From positions 1 through 10,188 of the forward strand of contig NAVB01005455.1 in assembly GCA_002179805.1 (NCBI GenBank): a stretch of 10,188 bases of DNA, written 5' to 3'. This document shows positions 1 to 7,377 of this stretch, piece after piece. This DNA comes from Acanthamoeba lenticulata. Its lineage: Eukaryota > Discosea > Longamoebia > Acanthamoebidae. The notes under the pieces are model-generated. The model had not been told where the DNA came from. It did no database searches and saw nothing but the letters and a program-made list of their open reading frames with translations. Each line of letters starts with the position of its first letter. Within the stretch, counting starts at the first letter, position 1. Both the position numbers and the translations under genes were made by a program.

Positions 1-8
1 TGCACGAC

Positions 9-200
9 TTAGACATCTATCTGGCATTCGCGTTCCGCAAGGTTGGGGAAACCCAAACGCGAAGCTATCCACCGCTTCTGGAACCGGCGACCGGCATGAA
101 GATCATCCCCTCCGCTGCTCCACATACGCCGACTAGCGGTGAGGAAGGGGGCAACCACAAAGAGGATGGTCATGAGGGTGGGCGGCGTTATCCTTCTCAT
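9..200 (-). CDS. Possible 63-aa single-pass membrane protein
   Basis: An ATG at 200 opens a 63-codon frame ending in TAA at 9-11. The product starts MRRITPPTL, has one hydrophobic segment at about residues 8-23, and then a basic tail (ASRR, GRRFQKRW). This short, single-helix, Arg-rich layout is typical of small mitochondrial inner-membrane subunits, but I do not recognise the family. It lies about 120 bp downstream of the J-like gene on the same strand, close to the spacing seen between other genes here. Third codon positions are G/C-rich as in the neighbours. It could be a chance frame, or one exon of a gene running off the left edge. No poly(A) signal is visible inside the window. Confidence 0.38.
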   Translation of the reverse strand: MRRITPPTLMTILFVVAPFLTASRRMWSSGGDDLHAGRRFQKRWIASRLGFPNLAERECQIDV

Positions 201-322
201 CACGGCGAATAACTACTGCTGCCCTTTGATCGCCATAGTACAAGTGTCTCTGCGGTACATACGTTGTTGCTGCTTGGTGGTTGAAGGAAAAGAGGCCTCG
301 CTCAGCCACTTGGGTTCATTTG

Positions 323-346
323 CTACTGCTGCTGCTGCTGCTGCTG
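323..346 (-). repeat. CAG repeat coding C-terminal poly-Q
   Basis: A run of CTG triplets on the plus strand (CAG on the coding strand) encodes the last seven Gln of the J-like protein just before its TAG stop. Such runs vary in length between strains. Confidence 0.75.
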
Positions 347-1135
347 CCGCGTCGATGGCGCTGTCGGCGATGCTGGTGAGAGCGGCTGCTGCGACTTGGG
401 CCGCTGCCGGTCGTGCTGGCGCAGGTTCTCCTCCTGCTGGCGAGTGAGTTCGACGGCGATGTAGGTAAAGATGCCCATCATCACCAGAAACACGCCCAAG
501 GCCAGCACTTGCTTGGTGCGGAACGTCCGTCCTACGACGACCAGCCGCTCCTTGCCCCGCGCCCAATTCGGGTCCACCTCCAGTCGCCGCAGGGCCTCGT
601 GCACGGAACGTCTGTGGGCGTCGAACTCCACACGCTGCTGCGGATCGAGCAGAATCTGCACAGAGCACGGACGCATACCAGCACGAAGGCCAAACGAAGT
701 GGTCTTGGCCAGTGAGCGAGCGACCCCTCAGCAGGGTTTGTGGTGTTGTTGTGGTAAGACCTCGGTTGCGTTCTTCAGCTTCTGCAGTTGTGCTTTGAGG
801 TCGGGGTTGGTCGAGAAGTCAGGCGCCTGCGCAAGCGCAGCTCCTCGTTCGTTGTATGCATCGACAATGGCGTCGCTCTCAGCGTCAGGCGCTACCCCAA
901 GAATCTTGTAGTGGTCCTCGTTCTCAAAGGCTCGCAATCGCTGCTTGGCAACAGTGATGTGGGGTGGATCGATCCATGTAGGCTTGTCTCCGGCTTCAGT
1001 AGCCGGAGTGCTTGCATACGTACGCGAGACCAACGGTCGGCTCACTGCCAGTGCAAGACGGGAAGGCCCTGCACGTGGCAACACGCCGAGAAGCCGCACA
1101 GAAGGAACAGCCCTGCGCATGAGAGGGGCAAGCAA
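323..1135 (-). CDS. Mitochondrial J-like (DnaJ-related) membrane protein, two exons
   Basis: Exon 1 runs 1135-761 and exon 2 655-323, with a phase-0 intron at 760-656 (donor GTCTTA, acceptor TGCAG). The joined product is 235 aa. Residues 1-40 are rich in Arg, Ala, Leu and Ser without acids, like a mitochondrial presequence, with likely cleavage near SRTYAS. A J-like fold follows at about 74-140: DHYKILGVAPDAESDAI (helix I and turn), DAYNERGAALAQ (helix II), and, across the splice, KNATE joined to ILLDPQQRVEFD, which matches the usual 'AYEVLSDPxxRxxYD' helix IV. Where HPD should be, the sequence reads QAPDFS, so Hsp70 stimulation is doubtful. One transmembrane helix lies at about 174-194, followed by a Gln/Pro-rich tail ending in seven Gln. 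The layout (presequence, J-like domain, one C-terminal helix) resembles DNAJC30-like mitochondrial proteins, but no orthology is claimed. Start chosen: first ATG after the divergent promoter. Confidence 0.72.
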
Positions 1136-1221
1136 ACTGAGATAAAATACAATAAAATAAAATAACGATTTTATCTTTTACTTTTCTTTTTTGTTTACTT
1201 TTTCTTCGCCACCCCAACACA
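1136..1221. promoter_or_regulatory. Divergent A/T-rich promoter between J-like and OST3/6 genes
   Basis: Only 86 bp separate the ATG codons of two divergent genes. The interval is sharply A/T-rich (stretches such as AATAAAATAAAATAACG and TTTTCTTTTTTG) in an otherwise GC-rich region. It must hold both 5' UTRs and both core promoters unless transcription starts inside the neighbouring gene. TATA-like words (GATAAAAT, TTTTATC) occur on both strands, but I cannot assign a start site. Confidence 0.6.
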
Positions 1222-2995
1222 ATGGCACGACTTCCGCCAGCGCGGAGCGGTGCGAAGACCACAGTGCTGTTTGTGGCGTTGGGGTGTTTATTGCTTGCTG
1301 TCTCGTTGTTGTTCGTTGGAGCGGTACCTTACTCCCTTCCCTCCCCCCGCTGTGCGGCACTAACGCGTGCCTGACGGTGGTGTGAAGAGCGCTCAACAAG
1401 AGGAAGACAAAGCGGCACAACTGCGCAAGCATACCGCGAAAACTGCGGACGACGAACTCTTGCAGCTCTCGGACAAGTCTTTTAGTCGCTACGTGACGAC
1501 TGAGGGTCGAACCTATGGGCTCGTCCTGCTGCTCAGCATGCCTGAACACGGAGCAAGCCAGTGCGCTTCCCTCCTGCGCGTATGTGACTCGTGTGGAGGA
1601 TGACACACCACATCACGACATATCACCAGAATGCTGGGTCGCGCGCTGGGTCAAGTGAAAAAGGCCGCACAGCTTTTGTCTAGCTCGCCGCCTTTATTCT
1701 TTGCCGAGCTCACCTCTGCCAAGGGCAAGAAGTCCTTCACTGAGGTATCTCTTCCTCCTGCCCCCCCCCCAACGCAAGATGGCGCTTAGCTTAACGAGTC
1801 TCTACACCGACGCCACTATGACCGATCGCGTGGTTGGTCGGTTGGTTGGTTGACGCACACGAATACCTGGGACTGGGCACTCACCCCGCGTGCGCGGCTC
1901 TCAGATTGGAGTGAAGCAGGTGCCCGTCCTCCTCTACTTCCCGCCCCAGGGTCACGCCGGCCCATTGCAGTAAGTCACTTCCCCCCCCCCCGCCCCAAAC
2001 ACAATCCCTCGCAAACGTCATCTGGTGTGGTCGGGTCCAGGTACCCCATCGAATCGATGGAGCATCTGACGGATCCCACCCTGGTTGCTCGTTGGCTGGC
2101 CCAAGTCAGCAATGTCCCCGTACACGTGCCTCCTTCTATTCCTCTTGCGTGGCTGCCCCCCCCCCCAATAAGGGCTTCGTGCTCACATCCAACAACAATA
2201 CAACAATACAACACGACTTCAAATACATCAAATACAACAGGTGAGCATCCCGCAACCGTTGTGGAAGGACTCCCGCGTCCATTATGCTGCTGTAGCGCTG
2301 GCCGGGGTGGCCTTTTTCTACAAGCTGCCGGCGCTTATTCGTAACTATGATCACCATCTCATCTACTTCTTCGGCGCCATGGTGCGCCTCTTGAGCTGCC
2401 CCCATCCCTCCCCTCCCCCCAAAATCAAACCCCAAATCTACCAGCCCCTCCTTCACTTCCACTTGCGGGGCCTTGCGCAACCACGAGCCACGTGCAGGCC
2501 CCGCGGGATCGGCGATCAATGTGGCGGACAGAGGATCTGGTGGTGGTTGTGCTGCTGATGGGTCACTGTTGGTGCGCGCTGGTGGAATGCGCAGTGCGTT
2601 TACGCGTTCACATTTTCGGGAACGATCTACAATGCAATCCACGGCGTGCCTTGGGTTGGCGTGGACTACCAAACTGGCAAGCTGGCTATGTTCATGGCCG
2701 ACATGCGGAGCCAGTATGGAGTCGAGGGCCTGATCATCGTTGCTTTGAACGTGGTGCCAGCTATTCTCCTCATTCTCCTCACCGCCTGGGTCCCCTACGT
2801 CAGTGCGTTGCGCCTCTGCCATCCATCCGCGCGCGGGTCAAGCTTAGCTTACTTACGTGTTGTGTGTTCACAGAGCGTGGATGGTTGCGTCTTCCTCTCT
2901 TTGCTCTGTGCTTTGGTGGAGTCACGCTCTGCTGGCTGACGCAAGTGAGGCTGTTCTACCACCACAAGGCTCCCTATTACCCCTTCAAGGTGTAG
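1222..2995 (+). CDS. Oligosaccharyltransferase OST3/OST6 (MAGT1/TUSC3-type) subunit, eight exons
   Basis: Predicted exons: 1222-1323, 1388-1560, 1630-1744, 1905-1969, 2041-2125, 2241-2381, 2595-2802, 2874-2995. They sum to 1011 nt, or 336 aa, close to human MAGT1 (about 335). The family serves in the ER oligosaccharyltransferase complex for protein N-glycosylation. Residues 1-33 form a signal peptide ([18 protein letters not shown]). A luminal thioredoxin-like domain follows (about 45-180), including [14 protein letters not shown] and the [12 protein letters not shown] helix. Four membrane segments lie at about 193-213, 219-243, 268-293 and 303-323. Alignable blocks include [17 protein letters not shown] (family: C-x-SGQMWNxIRG) and the C-terminal [11 protein letters not shown] (family: FRSKYHGYPYSF). 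The redox CxxC position reads MLGR (residues 93-96) in this model. The exon 2 and exon 5 donors are the least certain joins. An AATAAA follows the stop. Confidence 0.86.
1745..1904 (+). other. OST3/6 intron 3 with C10 run
   Basis: This 160-nt intron separates exons ending SFTE and starting IGVKQVPV. The donor is GTATCT and the acceptor CTCTCAG. A pure run of ten C lies at 1761-1770, just after the donor. No coding potential is seen in it. Confidence 0.7.
2382..2594 (+). other. OST3/6 intron 6, longest in this gene
   Basis: This 213-nt intron has donor GTGCGC and acceptor ATGCGCAG. The join gives FFGAM|CVYAFTF, which aligns without gaps to the second membrane helix of MAGT1, so both ends are well supported. 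The 5' part is C-rich (CCCTCCCCTCCCCCC) without a run above six. Confidence 0.75.
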
Positions 2996-3029
2996 CAAGA
3001 AAAATAGCACCTCGCCTTCCTGGAAACGA

Positions 3030-3035
3030 AATAAA
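3030..3035 (+). other. Polyadenylation signal AATAAA of the OST3/6 gene
   Basis: A canonical AATAAA sits 35 nt after the OST3/6 stop and about 100 nt before the guanylate kinase ATG. The T-rich stretch that follows (3041-3090) probably serves as a downstream element and as the promoter of the next gene. Confidence 0.6.
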
Positions 3036-3134
3036 GACCATTATTTTTCCTCCCTCTTTTGCGCTCTGCGTGTTTCCTTTTGTTTCTTTTGGGCAGTTGC
3101 TTTCAGCTCGCGCCTTTCTCTTCCCTCATCGACA

Positions 3135-4049
3135 ATGCTCTCTCGCGTGCGGCCCATTGTGTTGGCCGGACCTTCGGGTGCTGGCAAATCCACGCTCATC
3201 AAGAAGCTAATGACCGAATTCCCCTCGGCTTTCGGTACGCAACCATTGATACAAAAATTGTTGGGACATTGCTTTTTGTGACCACGGCCGTGGCAGGCTT
3301 CTCGGTATCGCACACTACCCGCAAGATTAGACCCAGTGAGGTGGACGGTGTAAACTATCACTTTGTGGAGCGGTTCGTGTCTCGCGCCCCTTCGAAGAAC
3401 TGTTAGGAAAACATCCACTACCGCTCACATACTGCTCTACAGGGAAGCAATGGAAAGAGAAATCGCTGAAGGCAAGTTCATAGAAAACGCTGTCTACTCT
3501 GGCAACATGTATGGCACGAGCTTCAAAGCCGTTCAGGATGTAATCGACTCGGGCAAGGTGTGCGGTGCCTCTCCCTTTCTCCTTCTTCACTTGCTGGCCA
3601 GTGGGGCGGTGCTCAAGAGCAGAGCGGATGGGTGTCGGTGCGCGTGCGACCTCGTCAGATTTGCATTCTGGATATCGAGCTGCAGGGCGTGCTGTTGGTC
3701 AAGGCCAAGAAGGACATCTTGAATCCCTACTTCATTTTCGTTAGTCCTCCTTCCATGGAAGAGCTCGAAAAACGCCTCCGCGGTAGGGGTGACACGGAAG
3801 AGGATGCCATGCAACAGAGGCATGTTTCTCTCTCTCTCCCCCCCCCTCTTTTTCGGGTTATCCCTTATCTTACTACGGACCCTCCTGTCTCTCTCACACG
3901 CCCGGTCGTCCTACAGGTTGGCGACGGCAAAAAAGGAGATGGAGTACCGAGACAAGGAGGGCTTCTGGGACTACGTCCTCATCAACGACGACTTGGAGGA
4001 AGCCTATGCCAGGCTGCGTGCTTTCCTCACTGAGCGCTTTTCCCTTTGA
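3135..4049 (+). CDS. GUK1: Guanylate kinase, five exons
   Basis: The enzyme phosphorylates GMP to GDP with ATP in purine nucleotide metabolism; no targeting signal is seen, so it is probably cytosolic. Exons: 3135-3234, 3297-3372, 3443-3557, 3659-3819, 3917-4049, giving 194 aa against about 197-207 in the family. The P-loop GPSGAGKST is at 12-20. The GMP-binding block is [21 protein letters not shown] at about 36-56 and [17 protein letters not shown] at about 69-85. The DIELQG strand is at 102-107, the lid region [16 protein letters not shown] at about 127-142, and the conserved end [15 protein letters not shown] follows. All key residues of the family are present. Every junction restores the known family alignment. 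The fourth intron needs a GC donor. The ATG at 3135 is the first in the transcript region and gives the family's short N terminus. Confidence 0.95.
3820..3916 (+). other. Probable GC-AG intron in guanylate kinase
   Basis: The flanking exons are phase 2. Reading [13 protein letters not shown] requires the exon to end after AG at 3819, so the intron begins GCATGT. This resembles the usual GC-AG donor (AG|GCAAGT). The only nearby GT (3824) is phase 0 and would break the frame with the CTACAG acceptor at 3916. The intron holds a CT repeat and a C9 run (3838-3846). Confidence 0.75.
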
Positions 4050-4150
4050 TCCTGCTTCTCGTCGTTAAACACGCAATTAAAAACGGCCTCTTTTTTTTGG
4101 GTTTTTCATTAAATTGGGAAAAGAGGGGCCCAGTCACTTGGTCCTCCGCC
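4050..4150 (+). promoter_or_regulatory. Guanylate kinase 3' end and promoter of the next gene
   Basis: This 101-bp gap contains ATTAAA at 4076-4081, a common poly(A) signal variant, 27 nt after the kinase stop. An A/T-rich stretch (4090-4125) follows before the next ATG at 4151. The A/T enrichment matches the divergent promoter at 1136-1221. Confidence 0.45.
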
Positions 4151-7100
4151 ATGTTTTACCGGTGCACCACGCGCAATGCGACCAACGCTGCAGCGCTGTG
4201 GCGGCCGGGCACCCGGGCTGGGCGAGCTCTTGGTCTGTTGGGGGCGCCCCTGAAAGGATCTTCCCGTTCTGCTCACCCTCCAGCACGCCTTTCTTCAAGC
4301 AGCAGCAGCAGCAGCAACGGCAACACCAGCGGTAATGCCACGACGGGTGGGGCGATGCGCGGGTTTTTGCCGCAGAGCCCCGACGCCCCGCCACCCTCCA
4401 GCAAGATCACCAAAGAGGTGCTCGCCATTCCCCCCCCCCTCTCCTCCTCTTCTGTCCACTTGTTCTCTTCTCTTCTCTCTCTCTCTCTCTTTAAAAGAGA
4501 GGAAGCTCCAGAGCTCTTAAGAGTAAGGGTGCATGAGTTTGTTGACTTCTTCTACTCCAGGCCAACCGCGCGTTCAAGAAATCCCGTGTGATGGGAGGGT
4601 ATTGGGTGCTGCTGGTGGGCGTGGGTGTGGGGACCATGGTCACCACCGCCACCTACATTTTCTTTCAGTGGCGCCAGTATGAGCTCAGTACGCTCATCCT
4701 CCCTCCCTTCTGCATCCTTCACCATCATCGGCGCTATCCTTAGTTGATCTGCTGCAACACCCCTCGGCTACTACGCTGCATGCTGGTGATGCTTGCTGGT
4801 CATGATGATGACACCGAGCGTGATGATTGGGGCGGGGGCAGATCAGCGGCGAGGGTGGGTGGAACTGGCCGAGCTAATCAATGGTCTGCGCCGGCGACGC
4901 GTGCCCATCACTCAGGCAGGAGAAGAAGATGATGACGATGATAAGGACGAGTCGCTCCATCACGTCGTACGTAGGAATATTCCGCTTCCCCAAACCCCCG
5001 ATTCGATCCTTCTTGTTCGGGAAGGAGTTTCGCAGAGGGGCCTCCCTCAATGACCCTCTAGCTCGGTCATCCTCGGATATCCGGGCTCTGCTGACTGCTG
5101 AGGCCTGCGGGGCACAGCCGCAGGCGGGGGCCGAGGAGCAGGGGCAGGAGGGCCTCGAGGACGAGGAGCAATCGAGCGGGAAGACGGACAAAGCACCCAT
5201 GGTGCCCGGCGTGGGGCGAATTGGAGGCAAACTCCGCATGCTCAATGTGCCCCTCGATGTGTTTCCCTCTTCTGTCGAGGAGTTCATGGTGCTCTGCCCA
5301 CTTTGTCCGCCTCTTCTTTCATCTTTGGCGTTCGGCCCCTTGACCTACCCCCCCCCCTCCCTCCCTGAAAGGTCCATTGGCGATGATTTCGCGATCACAA
5401 AATGACTCGACTAACGCGGGGGCCATTCACCAACGGCAGAGCTTCCCCTATCCCGTGTACAGCATCTTCATCTGGACGACGGCCGCCACCCTCACCACTC
5501 TCTTTGCCTGGTGCCCTGCTGTCCCTCCTCCTCCTCCTCTTTCTCCCCCCCCATCTGTTTCTTCCTCCCCTCCCCCCCCCAAATCCTTGCATACATACAT
5601 GCATGCAGGCCAGCAGCAATACATTTCTATATAACTCGCTTATGCGAGGATCGCACACGCGAAAGTCAAGTACTCACGCGACACATGCACAAGTAGACTT
5701 TGCAGGCACATGGGCACATACACACCCACACACATACGAACAAACCACAAATTTGCGCGCACACAAAACACGAAGGAGAGACAGATCGCCCACCTCTTCC
5801 GCATCTCGCTCATCCTAGGGCGCGTTTTGGGGGGGGGGGGCAGGTCGCGAGGCAAGTGGTTGTGGTATCGCCGTCACTTCATGGGACGCGTTAACTTTAG
5901 CCTCAACACCGTCCACAAGGGTGCGCCCAGTCCTCTCCCTCCCCCTCCCTCTCTGTGTGATGGGGGAGGGGGATGATGATGATGATGACTGGAATGCTGC
6001 GCTTCTGTGGTGGTGGTGGTTTTGGGGGGGGGGGATGGGCAGGGACCCTCAAGTTTCGCACGCTATTTGAGCGCGAGATCCTGGATCTCATGTTCCGCAA
6101 CCAGGCTGCTGTCAAGTACCCCTCCTCCTCCTCCTCCCCCCTCCCAATACCCAAACCCACGTGGAGGGTTCCTTCGGCTAGGGCGATCGAATATACTGAC
6201 GACCAGGTCTTGGGCTTTTGTGGGATGGTGACGTGGCCTCCTGTCATGTCATGTCATGTAATGAAGGATCGTGGGGGCAGCAGCTAATCGAACGACGGTG
6301 GGGCGGCCTTTCCTGGAGATCCCTCCTGGTGCATGATGGCCACCACCTCTTTCCCCCCCCCTCCACACCACCACCACCACTACCAATCCCCCATTCGCTC
6401 TCCTGCTTCCCTCCCGCTCCCCCTCCCTCTCTCCTGTTTCCCACACATGCACATGCACACACACACACACATGCACGTGCTTTCGCTCATGTAAATGGGA
6501 GCATCTTATGTGCGTTTTTGCGCGTGCCTGTATTCACTCTCTGCCCCCGATTTGGTGGCGGGTGGTTGAACTGGAAAGCGGAGAATTGGTACGTGCTCAA
6601 CAACATACTCAACGAGATCTCCTCCACGTGCGCCATTGGCTTCATGCAATCTGATGCGTACGGCCTCCTCCTAGATCTTCCCCCCCCCGCTGTTGGTGGC
6701 ATTTCGTTTCACCGTAGACACGTACGATTTGTCTGGTGGATTTGTTTGTTTGTTTGTTTGTTTGGGGGGGGGGGCTGCGCATCAGGGGCATCCCGGTGCG
6801 ATGGCGCACCTACATATTCGGGCTGACGTGCGAAAAGGAAAAGTCCGTGTGGAACCGCAAGCTCCGCGTCATGTTAGTCGACGAAGAGCTCCTTATGCGC
6901 GTGCTGGACATGCCCACCCCGCACTTCGAGGTCCTCTGTCCTCCCCCCCCAAACCATTGGCTCCTCTCTTTGGGGGACGAATGGCATGCCTTTGGGGGGG
7001 GGGGGGACAATCCCTGATCTGCGGGGCGGTTCGTGTGTTCGTGTGTGACGAAGAGCAGGAGGCCCATCACAACGTGCGGTGGTCAACTCTTCAGGCCATG

Positions 7101-7271
7101 GCCCGGCTCTACCGGAGGCAGGTGGAGGAACAGGAGGCTGCGGCGCAAGCCGGCACGCCCCCGATGCCTGGCGGGTACTTGGGCCGCGTGGAATTAGCCA
7201 TCCCCTATGGAGGCGCCGTTTCGCCCACGACCGCGTCGGCCTTGCGCGACGAAGAGGACGACAAAAAATAA
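4151..7271 (+). CDS. Unrecognised, probably mitochondrial two-helix membrane protein, about 11 exons
   Basis: Proposed exons: 4151-4417, 4561-4687, 4842-4966, 5025-5288, 5440-5510, 5844-5920, 6043-6110, 6281-6328, 6584-6657, 6786-6930, 7059-7271, summing to 492 aa in one frame. Residues 1-50 are Arg/Ala-rich without acids (MFYRCTTRNATNAAALW...), like a mitochondrial presequence, followed by a Ser run. Helix 1 is at about 103-124 (YWVLLVGVGVGTMVTTATYIFF) and helix 2 at about 265-285 (YPVYSIFIWTTAATLTTLFAW), with an Asp/Glu-rich loop between. A soluble C-terminal region of about 200 residues follows, with blocks RRHFMGRVNFSLNTVHKG, KFRTLFEREILDLMF, WYVLNNILNEISSTCAIGF, RTYIFGLTCEKEKSVWNRKL and VRWSTLQAMARLYRRQ. 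I do not recognise the family. Exons 3, 4, 7 and 8 have the least certain ends; exons 9-11 and the 5921-6042 intron are phase-consistent and firm. ATG 4151 is the first candidate start. Confidence 0.7.
5511..5843 (+). other. Largest intron of the window (333 nt), C8, C9 and G12 runs
   Basis: Donor GTGCCC follows exon bases TG, and acceptor GGGCAG precedes G, completing Trp (LFAW|SRGKWLW). Near the 5' end are C8 (5545-5552) and C9 (5572-5580); G12 (5829-5840) abuts the acceptor. Between them lie CA-rich microsatellite-like sequence (5700-5765) and a short frame reading IAHLFRISLILGR, which could be an extra exon (donor 5521, acceptor 5784, both phase 0). I favour the single intron but cannot exclude the alternative. 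Confidence 0.5.
5921..6042 (+). other. Intron with C-rich 5' half, internal hairpin and G11 run
   Basis: This 122-nt phase-1 intron has donor GTGCGC and acceptor ATGGGCAG, joining VHKG to TLKFRTLFE. A pyrimidine block (CTCTCCCTCCCCCTCCC, 5931-5947) is complementary to GGGGGAGGGGG at about 5962-5972. A GAT repeat and then G11 (6024-6034) follow, just upstream of the acceptor. Confidence 0.65.
6244..6258 (+). repeat. TCATG pentanucleotide repeat
   Basis: Three perfect copies of TCATG lie in the proposed intron 6111-6280, about 20 nt before its acceptor. A slippage-type microsatellite. Confidence 0.7.
6329..6583 (+). other. 255-nt intron rich in simple repeats
   Basis: Donor GTGCAT and acceptor AAAGCGGAG give phase 0 on both sides. 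It holds C9 (6353-6361), CCA and CCCTCC repeats, and an alternating CA/TGCA tract (6441-6480). No G run is paired with the C run here. The acceptor is a plausible but not unique choice, since GGWLNWKAE upstream is also open in the same frame. Confidence 0.45.
6658..6785 (+). other. 128-nt intron with C9 and G11 runs
   Basis: Donor GTACGG after exon bases GC and acceptor GCATCAG before G are both phase 2, joining QSDA to GIPVRWRTYIF. C9 lies at 6680-6688, about 22 nt from the donor. A TTTG repeat (about 6740-6763) runs straight into G11 (6764-6774), 11 nt from the acceptor. Confidence 0.7.
6931..7058 (+). other. 128-nt intron with C8 and G13 runs
   Basis: Donor GTCCTC and acceptor AAGAGCAG are phase 0 on both sides, joining PTPHFE to EAHHNVRW. 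C8 lies at 6943-6950, 12 nt from the donor. G13 lies at 6994-7006, the longest homopolymer in the window. Confidence 0.7.
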
Positions 7272-7377
7272 GAGCTAGAAAAGAGAAAAGAAAAAGAGAA
7301 ACTGCCCGGTGCGTGCTGCACACCGGGGCACGATCGATCTGCTGCACGATTGGCGCACGTGTAGGAAAGGTGAAGAG
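7272..7377 (+). promoter_or_regulatory. Intergenic gap before the HSP20-domain gene
   Basis: This 106-bp gap begins with an A-rich stretch (AAAAGAGAAAAG) after the previous stop. It must hold the 3' end of one gene and the promoter of the next. The HSP20-gene frame stays open upstream to 7309, but without an ATG before 7378. No clear poly(A) hexamer is seen. Confidence 0.35.

Noticed and set aside
323..676. Reading 676-323 on the minus strand as a separate COA3-like single-helix protein
   Set aside because: Its internal ATG lies inside what is better read as an intron. Joining from 655 to the upstream exon completes J-fold helix IV in frame with valid splice sites.
1580..1603. CDSC at the end of the exon-2 frame as the OST3/6 redox motif
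   Set aside because: It runs straight into a stop, and its position is five residues off the family CxxC. The phase-compatible splice removes it.
5700..5765. CA-rich repeats as a CRISPR array or telomere-like sequence
   Set aside because: The units are irregular dinucleotide-type repeats inside an intron, with no spaced identical repeats.
5785..5823. Short exon coding IAHLFRISLILGR
   Set aside because: It looks protein-like, but it needs a poor donor (GTCCCT) and translation through G12. The 5511-5843 intron gives an exact Trp codon. Kept only as an alternative.
6690..6735. Frame reading VAFRFTVDTYDLSG as an exon
   Set aside because: It has no acceptor in the right phase after the C9 run, and the flanking exons join cleanly in phase 2 without it.
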